Shown here: one piece after another, positions 42,978 through 48,478 of the stretch | Layout of the letters: every line of letters begins with the position of its first letter | How positions within the stretch are numbered: the first letter of the stretch is position 1 | Assembly: GCA_021604725.1 (NCBI GenBank) | Contig: BQJN01000025.1 | Span: 1 to 48,478 of the forward strand | Length of the DNA stretch: 48,478 bases | Source: Lysobacteraceae bacterium | Lineage (GTDB): Bacteria; Pseudomonadota; Gammaproteobacteria; Xanthomonadales; BQJN01 | Direction: 5' to 3' | Translations under genes and position numbers: made by a program | Notes under the pieces: generated by a model | The model's database searches: none | What the model saw: the letters and a program-made list of their open reading frames with translations, nothing else | Told to the model about the DNA's origin: nothing

Positions 42978-43144
42978 GCGTTGCCTTTCAGAACACTTTT
43001 CCTTGTCCCGCAATCGCGTGAGCGAATTTCAACAGCCGGCTAGCGAAGCTCTGATCAAATACCATGTGCTGCGACGGAACTCACATTTCTCAGGCATGTT
43101 TGCTTTAATACTTGGCGGACAACTCTACCTACTGCGAGGAAAGC

Positions 43145-43483
43145 ATGAGGTTTATAGCTCTACTGACATTTTTGGCGGGAACTTTGGTTGCGCAGGCGCA
43201 AGAGCGCCGAGACGTGTTGTTGATTGATCGCGTACATGCGCAAAATGAGCTTTCCATGCCCCAACGTGGCTCATCGATGTCAGCGGTCGAACAACGATTC
43301 GGTGAGCCTGAGATCCGTCACAATGCTGTCGGCGCACCTCCAATCACCAAGTGGACCTACGCTGATTTTACGGTGTACTTCGAAGGCCAATGGGTGATCG
43401 ATTCGGTGGCCAATGCCATGAGTCCGGAAGAACAACGCGTTCCGCCACCTGACGTAAGAAACCGGGGGTTGTCCGACCATTGA
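43145..43483 (+). CDS. Small exported protein of unknown function
   Basis: 112 residues from ATG 43145, with GAGGAAAGC in front. Signal peptide MRFIALLTFLAGTLVAQA|QE. The mature part (SSMSAVEQRFGEPEIRHNAV and ITKWTYADFTVYFEGQWVID) resembles the short alpha-beta fold of SmpA/OmlA-like periplasmic proteins, without a lipobox. It lies 10 bases before aguA, so co-transcription is likely, but a functional link is not evident. Confidence 0.7.
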   Translation: MRFIALLTFLAGTLVAQAQERRDVLLIDRVHAQNELSMPQRGSSMSAVEQRFGEPEIRHNAVGAPPITKWTYADFTVYFEGQWVIDSVANAMSPEEQRVPPPDVRNRGLSDH

Positions 43484-43493
43484 AGTGAATTCA

Positions 43494-44528
43494 ATGATCG
43501 TTTCCAAATTGCGATTGCCTGCCGAATGGGAGCCACAGGCAGCCACCTTGTTGGCCTGGCCACATGCCGACACCGATTGGGCGTCGCAACTGGCGCGTGT
43601 GCAGTCATTTTACGTTGACTTGATCAACGCCACCCTCACCTATCAGCCAGTGGTGCTGTTGGTCGATTGTGCCGGTAGTGAAAGCGTAGTCCGCAGTGCC
43701 ATTACCCAGCAGGCCCACCCCTTGATCACGATCGAGGCGCAGTACAACGACACCTGGGTCAGAGACTTTGGACCGTTGACCGTTTGTGATGGCGAAAGTG
43801 TCAAATTCGTTGACTACCGATTTGACGGCTGGGGTGGAAAGTTCCTCGCCTCCGATGATGACCGGGCCACAGCGGTCATTGCGGACAAGTTGCAACTGCC
43901 AATTCAGCACATGGACCAGGTGCTGGAAGGCGGCGCGGTCGACTCAGATGGACGAGGACATATCCTTACCACCGAACAATGCCTGCTGTTGCGCCATCAA
44001 GGCTTGGAGCAGCGGGCGGTCGAGCGGATGCTTGAACCTTTGGGTAGCAAACGCGTGCTATGGCTGGGTAAAGCCCAATTGGTCGGGGACGATACGGATG
44101 GGCACATCGACACTTTGGCACGATTTGTCAACGAAGACACCATCGCCTATGTCAAGAGTCCCGAGGGTGACGAACATTACCCTGCACTCACTGCCATGGA
44201 GCAGGAGTTGCAGGCGTTGAGCAACATCGACGGACAGCCTTATCGGTTGCTGCCAATCCCTCTCCCCGATCCGGTGTACGACGGCAACGAGCGCCTGGCG
44301 GCCACTCACTTGAACTTCATGCTGGTCAACGGCGCGGCCTTCATCCCGACATTTGGCGGCGATTCTGACCATCACGCGCTCGAGCAATTTGGCAAAATTT
44401 GGCCCGACCGAGAAATCATCGCGCTCAATTGCCGACCTATCGTTTGGCAAGGCGGCTGCGTCCATTGTATAAGCATGAATTTGCCGGCAGCGTTAAGGCC
44501 ATGGCTAGACAACTATCAATCGCAGTAG
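43494..44528 (+). CDS. aguA: Agmatine deiminase
   Basis: 344 residues from ATG 43494 (GTG 43485 would add three). It belongs to the guanidino-group-modifying (PAD-porphyromonas) family and converts agmatine to N-carbamoylputrescine plus ammonia. Visible blocks: LPAEWEPQAATLLAWPH, YNDTWVRDFGPLTV, LEGGAVDSDGRGHILTTEQC, DTDGHIDTLARF (His/Asp of the catalytic set) and the C-terminal QGGCVHCISMNLPA with the nucleophilic Cys. The length is slightly short of plant/Pseudomonas AguA but complete. It overlaps aguB by 28 bases. Confidence 0.93.
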   Translation: MIVSKLRLPAEWEPQAATLLAWPHADTDWASQLARVQSFYVDLINATLTYQPVVLLVDCAGSESVVRSAITQQAHPLITIEAQYNDTWVRDFGPLTVCDGESVKFVDYRFDGWGGKFLASDDDRATAVIADKLQLPIQHMDQVLEGGAVDSDGRGHILTTEQCLLLRHQGLEQRAVERMLEPLGSKRVLWLGKAQLVGDDTDGHIDTLARFVNEDTIAYVKSPEGDEHYPALTAMEQELQALSNIDGQPYRLLPIPLPDPVYDGNERLAATHLNFMLVNGAAFIPTFGGDSDHHALEQFGKIWPDREIIALNCRPIVWQGGCVHCISMNLPAALRPWLDNYQSQ

Positions 44529-45382
44529 ACCAAAGCGTCTACGACCCCAACGTCAAGCCGACGCAACAGGCCTTGGCGCAAATCGAACAGGCAGGTGCGG
44601 CTGGAGCTGACCTGTTGTTGTTGAAGGAATTGCACAACGGGCCGTATTTTTGTCAACGCCAATCCACCGCTGAATTTGATCGCGCTACAGTGCTTGACCA
44701 GGCAAACCTCCAGCTCCTGTGCGACGCTGCTCGCAAAGCAAACGTCGTGGTAGTCAGTTCCTTGTTCGAGCGTCGGCAAAGCGGGCTGTACCACAACACC
44801 GCAGTGGTGATTGATCGCGATGGCAGCGTTGCCGGCAAGTACCGCAAGATGCACATCCCCGACGACCCCGGCTATCACGAGAAATTTTATTTCACACCTG
44901 GCGACACGGGGTTTAGGCCGATCGACACCTCTATTGGCCGTTTGGGCGTGCTGATCTGTTGGGACCAGTGGTTTCCAGAAGCGGCACGTCTGATGGCCCT
45001 GGCCGGGGCCGAAGTGTTGTTGTATCCGACGGCCATAGGCTACGACCCAGTTGATCCTGAAGACGAGCAATCTCGCCAGTTGCAAGCCTGGCAAACGGTA
45101 CAGCGCGGCCACGCAGTGGCCAATGGCTTGCCTATCGCTGTGGCCAATCGTTGTGGCTTTGAGCAAGACCCCGGTGGCAGCAGCGGCATCGAATTTTGGG
45201 GCCATAGTTTCGTCTGCGGTCCACAAGGCGAGTTTCTAGCCCATGCCGAGCACAACAAGCCAGAGTTATTGCTGGCGCAAATAGACCTCGAGCGCAGCGA
45301 ATCAGTACGACGCATCTGGCCTTTCTTGCGCGACCGGCGCATCGATCAATATGGTGATCTGCTGAAACGCTCCATCGACTAA
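44501..45382 (+). CDS. aguB: N-carbamoylputrescine amidase
   Basis: 293 residues from ATG 44501, inside the end of aguA. A nitrilase-superfamily enzyme with triad Glu43 (LLLLKELHNGPYF), Lys116 (GKYRKMHIPDD) and Cys153 (LICWDQWFPEAAR). It hydrolyses N-carbamoylputrescine to putrescine, CO2 and ammonia, completing the arginine-decarboxylase route begun by AguA. Further blocks GYHEKFYFTPGD and SSGIEFWGHSFVCGPQGE fit AguB. The 28-base overlap implies coupled expression. A longer frame to 44399 lacks support. Confidence 0.95.
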   Translation: MARQLSIAVDQSVYDPNVKPTQQALAQIEQAGAAGADLLLLKELHNGPYFCQRQSTAEFDRATVLDQANLQLLCDAARKANVVVVSSLFERRQSGLYHNTAVVIDRDGSVAGKYRKMHIPDDPGYHEKFYFTPGDTGFRPIDTSIGRLGVLICWDQWFPEAARLMALAGAEVLLYPTAIGYDPVDPEDEQSRQLQAWQTVQRGHAVANGLPIAVANRCGFEQDPGGSSGIEFWGHSFVCGPQGEFLAHAEHNKPELLLAQIDLERSESVRRIWPFLRDRRIDQYGDLLKRSID

Positions 45383-45551
45383 GATACGCAATCGTGCATT
45401 GACCGTGTCTGCCTGATTCGGCTCTTTTCGAGTCGGCGCGGGGCGGTGGCGTTGGCCATCGCATCCCTGCCCTCCGCAACGCATGCTGACAAGGCCCTTC
45501 GCGCCTGATATTCTCGCCGCCCTTCCCTTTCTTTAAAGAATTGACACCTTT

Positions 45552-46763
45552 ATGGATGACGCCACCAAAACAGTCAGCGATCGACTCGATCAACAGCCGG
45601 TCCGGCGTGTGCAACGTGGCGGCACCGAATATGTGTTGTTAGGCACAGCGCACGTTTCGCGACATAGCGTTGATGCGGTTCACGCCATGGCCGCGGCCGA
45701 AGAGTTTGACACCATCGCAGTTGAGCTGTGCGCGACCCGTCATCGAGCCATGTCGGACCCCGAAGCCTGGCGCAAGATCGACTTGTTTGAGGTGATCAAG
45801 ACCGGCAAGGCACCAATGGTCGTGGCCAACCTGTTGCTGGGCGCATACCAGCGCCGTCTGGCCGAACAGTTTGGCGTAGAACCAGGCGCTGAAATGAAGG
45901 CGGCAATGGAAGAGGCTGATGCACGGGATGCAAAACTGGCGCTGGTTGACCGAGAGATCGGCGTTACCTTAAGACGGGTCTACCGCAGCGTCGGCTTCTT
46001 TGACCGTCTGTCGATATTTGGCGGTGCCCTAACCTCGCTTTTTGCCAGCGAAGAAATCACCGAAGAGGAGATTGAGCAGCTGAAACAGGGCGATGTGCTT
46101 GAGAACACGTTCGGAGAGTTCGCGCGCCAAACCCCTGCCCTGTATGAGTCTTTGATCGCTGAACGCGACCGCTATATGGCTTGTCGCTTGCGTCAGGTGG
46201 GTGAAGAGTCGAAGAAGGTTTTGGCAGTGGTCGGTGCCGGCCACCTTGAAGGCCTTGAAAAGCACTTGGCCGAAGACCAGGCCGAACCACAGCCACAGAT
46301 CGACAAACTGTCTGAAACACCGCCACGCGGTGGCTGGCTGAAATACTTGCCCTGGCTGATCGTTGCCATCGTTTTGACTGGCTTCGCCTATGGCTTTTCA
46401 AAGAGTCCAGAGTTAGGCATGGAACTGATCGCCACCTGGGTGTTGATCAACGGTGGAATGGCGGCTGTTGGTGCCGCACTGGCCGGTGGACACCCCTTGA
46501 CCATTATCAGCGCCTTCGTAGCAGCTCCGTTGACGTCGCTCAACCCGACGGTTGGTGCCGGTATGGCCACTGCTCTGGTCGAAGCATGGGTTCGTCGTCC
46601 GCGCATAGGTGACTTCGAGAAATTACGCGATGATGTCGTCTCCTTTCGGGGCTGGTGGCGAAACCGCGTTGCCCGCACCCTGCTGGTGTTCGTTTTTAGT
46701 AACATCGGTTCGTCTGTAGCGACCTATATCGCGGGCTTCAGGATATTCGACAAACTGTCGTGA
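45552..46763 (+). CDS. TraB/PrgY-family membrane protein
   Basis: 403 residues. The TraB domain has the metal-site motifs YVLLGTAHVSRHS at the start and VVGAGHLEGLEKH near 235, with IAVELCATRHRAM between. Three or four hydrophobic helices make up the C-terminal third (WLKYLPWLIVAIVLTGFAYG, later LIATWVLINGGMAAVGAALA). Family members resemble Tiki-type metalloproteases and PrgY pheromone shutdown protein; the substrate here is unknown. The stop overlaps the next start as GTGA. Confidence 0.88.
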   Translation: MDDATKTVSDRLDQQPVRRVQRGGTEYVLLGTAHVSRHSVDAVHAMAAAEEFDTIAVELCATRHRAMSDPEAWRKIDLFEVIKTGKAPMVVANLLLGAYQRRLAEQFGVEPGAEMKAAMEEADARDAKLALVDREIGVTLRRVYRSVGFFDRLSIFGGALTSLFASEEITEEEIEQLKQGDVLENTFGEFARQTPALYESLIAERDRYMACRLRQVGEESKKVLAVVGAGHLEGLEKHLAEDQAEPQPQIDKLSETPPRGGWLKYLPWLIVAIVLTGFAYGFSKSPELGMELIATWVLINGGMAAVGAALAGGHPLTIISAFVAAPLTSLNPTVGAGMATALVEAWVRRPRIGDFEKLRDDVVSFRGWWRNRVARTLLVFVFSNIGSSVATYIAGFRIFDKLS

Positions 46764-47749
46764 CACTGCCAACACTCAAAATCGGTCCGTACCAAATGGA
46801 TAACTGCCTGGTGGTCGCACCTATGGCAGGGGTCACCGACCGGCCGTTTAGACAAATGTGCCGACGCCTCGGTGCCGGCATGGCTGTGTCAGAAATGACC
46901 ACCTCCGACCCATCATTGTGGCATACACCGAAATCTCGCAGCCGCATGGACCACACCGGCGAGTCAGACCCGATTGTGGTGCAAATTGCCGGCGCTGACC
47001 CAGCGATGCTGGCCGCCGCAGCGCAACACAATGTCGAGCATGGTGCACAGATCATCGACATCAATATGGGATGTCCTGCAAAAAAGGTCTGCAATGCCAT
47101 GGCAGGTTCCGCTTTGTTGGCCGACGAACCGCTGGTCGAGAAGATCCTGACCGCAGTGGTCAACGCCGTAGCTGTCCCGGTGACCCTGAAGATACGGACC
47201 GGCACCACACCGAGCAGCCGCAACGCATTGACTATTGCGAAAATGGCGCATGATTGCGGCATCGCCGCGTTGACTGTTCACGGCCGAACACGAGCCGAAA
47301 AATATGGCGGCGCGGCCGAATACGACACCATGGCCAAGATCAAGGCAAACGTTGATCTGCCATTGATTGCCAACGGTGACATCGACGGACCGGAAAAGGC
47401 GCTTAATGTTCTAAAGGCAACGGGCGCAGATGGCATAATGGTCGGCAGGGCCGCACAAGGCAATCCCTGGATTTTTGCACAGATCATGCACTATGCAAGT
47501 ACCGGCAAACACCTGCCGGCACCGTCGCTCGATGCAATGTGCGACACCGCCCTGCAACATGTGCGCGAACTACACCAGTTTCATGGTGAGTACCGCGGCG
47601 TGCGTATTGCCCGCAAACATATCGCCTGGTACCTCGGCATTTGGCCAGGTTACCGACACTTGAAGTCGCAGCTGATGCGGGTTGAAGCACCCGACCACCA
47701 ACTGCAGTTGTTAAAACACGCGTTTGAAACTACAAAACAGGCAGCCTGA
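46760..47749 (+). CDS. dusB: tRNA-dihydrouridine synthase (DusB-type)
   Basis: 329 residues, starting with GTG at 46760 that overlaps the traB-like stop. A TIM-barrel FMN enzyme: VVAPMAGVTDRPFRQMCRRL (FMN/entry loop), VVQIAGADPAM, INMGCPAKKVCNAMAGSALL with catalytic Cys105, TLKIRTGT, LTVHGRTR and NGDID...DGIMVGRAAQGNPWIF (phosphate site). It reduces uridine in the D-loop of tRNA using NADPH. The KVCN/AQGNPWIF form fits DusB. It is not followed by fis as in enterics but by a HEAT/DUF349-like gene, whose ATG overlaps the stop as TGATG. Confidence 0.94.
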   Translation: MTLPTLKIGPYQMDNCLVVAPMAGVTDRPFRQMCRRLGAGMAVSEMTTSDPSLWHTPKSRSRMDHTGESDPIVVQIAGADPAMLAAAAQHNVEHGAQIIDINMGCPAKKVCNAMAGSALLADEPLVEKILTAVVNAVAVPVTLKIRTGTTPSSRNALTIAKMAHDCGIAALTVHGRTRAEKYGGAAEYDTMAKIKANVDLPLIANGDIDGPEKALNVLKATGADGIMVGRAAQGNPWIFAQIMHYASTGKHLPAPSLDAMCDTALQHVRELHQFHGEYRGVRIARKHIAWYLGIWPGYRHLKSQLMRVEAPDHQLQLLKHAFETTKQAA

Positions 47750-48478
47750 TGGCCCGTCCACTTAAAGAATTACTGTTCAAGCCCAAATGGGAAAGCAAAA
47801 AGGCATCCGTCCGGTTGCTGGCGGTGACGCACTCGCGCGACCCAAGGTTAATCGCCAAGCTCGACGATATCGCGCGTAACGATGAAGACGCCGCAGTCAG
47901 GCTGGCCGCACTTAGACGGGTCACTGATATCTATATTCTGATGTGCGCGTGGGATGATTCGGACAAAGGCATTGCCGAATTTGCCAGGCAAAGGTTTCTT
48001 GAACACCTGTGCGGGGCCAGGCAACCGGTCCCTGCGATCGATGAACGCAAGAAGCTGGTAGCTCGCATTGATAACCCGGATATGGTGCTGCACCTGGCCA
48101 CAAACGCCGATGAACCGGCTTTGAGGCTGGTAGCCATGCAGCGCATTACGGCGCAGGGCAAACTGGGCAATATCGCTATCGACGACCCTGATCCGGATGT
48201 CAGGCGAACTGCCCTGCAACGTATTGATCGCGTAGCAACGTTGAAACGGGTCGCAGCCTCTGCCCGAACTTCAGACAAAACCCTGTACAAACTGGCCAAT
48301 GAGCGCGTACGCAAGTTGTCCGAAGCGAACAGTGAAGATGCGGTCAGCGATGCACGTGAGGCGATTGAACCGCTATGCGCAGATATGGAAGCACTGACCC
48401 GCTCAGGCCGACCGCAGCATGAGAAAAGCGCTGAACTGGACCGCCTGGACGCCGCATGGCAGCGCGTGAAGGCTTCAG
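47749..48478 (+). CDS. HEAT-repeat/DUF349-like protein (3' end missing)
   Basis: ATG 47749 overlaps the dusB stop (TGATG) and the frame is open to the window end, giving 243 residues. It starts MARPLKELLFKPKWESKKAS. Short helical repeats of the form DPDPDVRRTALQRIDRVATL and NADEPALRLVAMQRIT are typical of the N-terminal part of DUF349-containing proteins of Xanthomonadales-like gammaproteobacteria. The DUF349 domains themselves would lie beyond the window. Cytoplasmic; function unknown. Confidence 0.8.
   Translation, partial: MARPLKELLFKPKWESKKASVRLLAVTHSRDPRLIAKLDDIARNDEDAAVRLAALRRVTDIYILMCAWDDSDKGIAEFARQRFLEHLCGARQPVPAIDERKKLVARIDNPDMVLHLATNADEPALRLVAMQRITAQGKLGNIAIDDPDPDVRRTALQRIDRVATLKRVAASARTSDKTLYKLANERVRKLSEANSEDAVSDAREAIEPLCADMEALTRSGRPQHEKSAELDRLDAAWQRVKAS

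Noticed and set aside
42723..43013. N-terminal extension of the S41 peptidase frame
   Set aside because: It would precede the signal peptide and run antisense across the intact rpmJ gene.
1..48478. tRNA or rRNA genes
   Set aside because: Looked for GGTTC-A loops with acceptor stems near gene boundaries and recombinase ends. None was convincing.

Overview
The window looks like chromosomal DNA of a free-living gammaproteobacterium. The evidence is the mix of housekeeping genes (AcnA, a DusB-type enzyme followed by a DUF349-like protein, AguA/AguB, a zinc-ribbon-less ribosomal protein L36), a gammaproteobacterial-type dif site, and secreted proteins carrying C-terminal tails such as an IPTL-CTERM-like anchor and a ...GFE end, which I associate with Xanthomonadales/Chromatiales-like lineages. 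The genus cannot be fixed from sequence alone.

Position on the chromosome: a near-perfect XerCD dif site lies at 30198-30225. Every FtsK-orienting octamer (GGGNAGGG) I could find by eye points at it: eight on the + strand to its left and seven on the - strand to its right. The window therefore appears to straddle the replication terminus, which fits the density of accessory genes, repeats and relics between about 13.7 and 30.3 kb.

Layout. 1-5.4 kb: end of a surface protein, then acnA, a tandem-domain universal stress protein and an Rnk-like GreA/B-domain protein, all on the - strand. 5.8-9.3 kb: a FixL/FixJ-like PAS kinase and response regulator with a 4-base overlap, then an MFS transporter. 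9.5-13.7 kb: a seven-repeat secreted protein, a 59-residue membrane peptide, a small exported protein sharing a C-terminal tail with the repeat protein, a DUF1328 membrane protein behind a consensus sigma-54 promoter, and a BON-MscS mechanosensitive channel. 13.7-20.8 kb: an accessory region with two orphan genes, an M28 peptidase, a pseudogene with an internal amber codon, and many dispersed repeats. 20.8-26.5 kb: on the - strand, a HigB/HigA toxin-antitoxin pair, a tyrosine recombinase, and a four-gene operon of ribbon-helix-helix protein, two-helix membrane protein, Ser/Thr kinase and TPR-like protein. I do not recognise this operon as a described system. 26.5-29.3 kb: a LysR/DoxX/DODA-like dioxygenase module bracketed by about 136-bp direct repeats. 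29.5-30.23 kb: three tandem repeat units of about 215-240 bp, each ending in a XerD-box-like sequence, abutting dif.

30.3-48.5 kb is more conventional. It holds a large secreted protein with carboxypeptidase-regulatory-like repeats, an alpha/beta hydrolase, a membrane-anchored AraC-type regulator, a serine beta-lactamase-like hydrolase, two tandem paralogues of unknown function, a MITE that supplies the last base of the stop codons of two convergent genes, a tricorn-like S41 peptidase, L36, a small exported protein, the agmatine-to-putrescine pair AguA/AguB, a TraB-family membrane protein, a DusB-type tRNA-dihydrouridine synthase and the start of a HEAT/DUF349-like protein. The last three are translationally coupled.

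Two items stand out as possibly undescribed: the kinase/TPR operon beside the recombinase, whose promoter shares a half-site with the recombinase promoter, and the XerD-box repeat array at dif.
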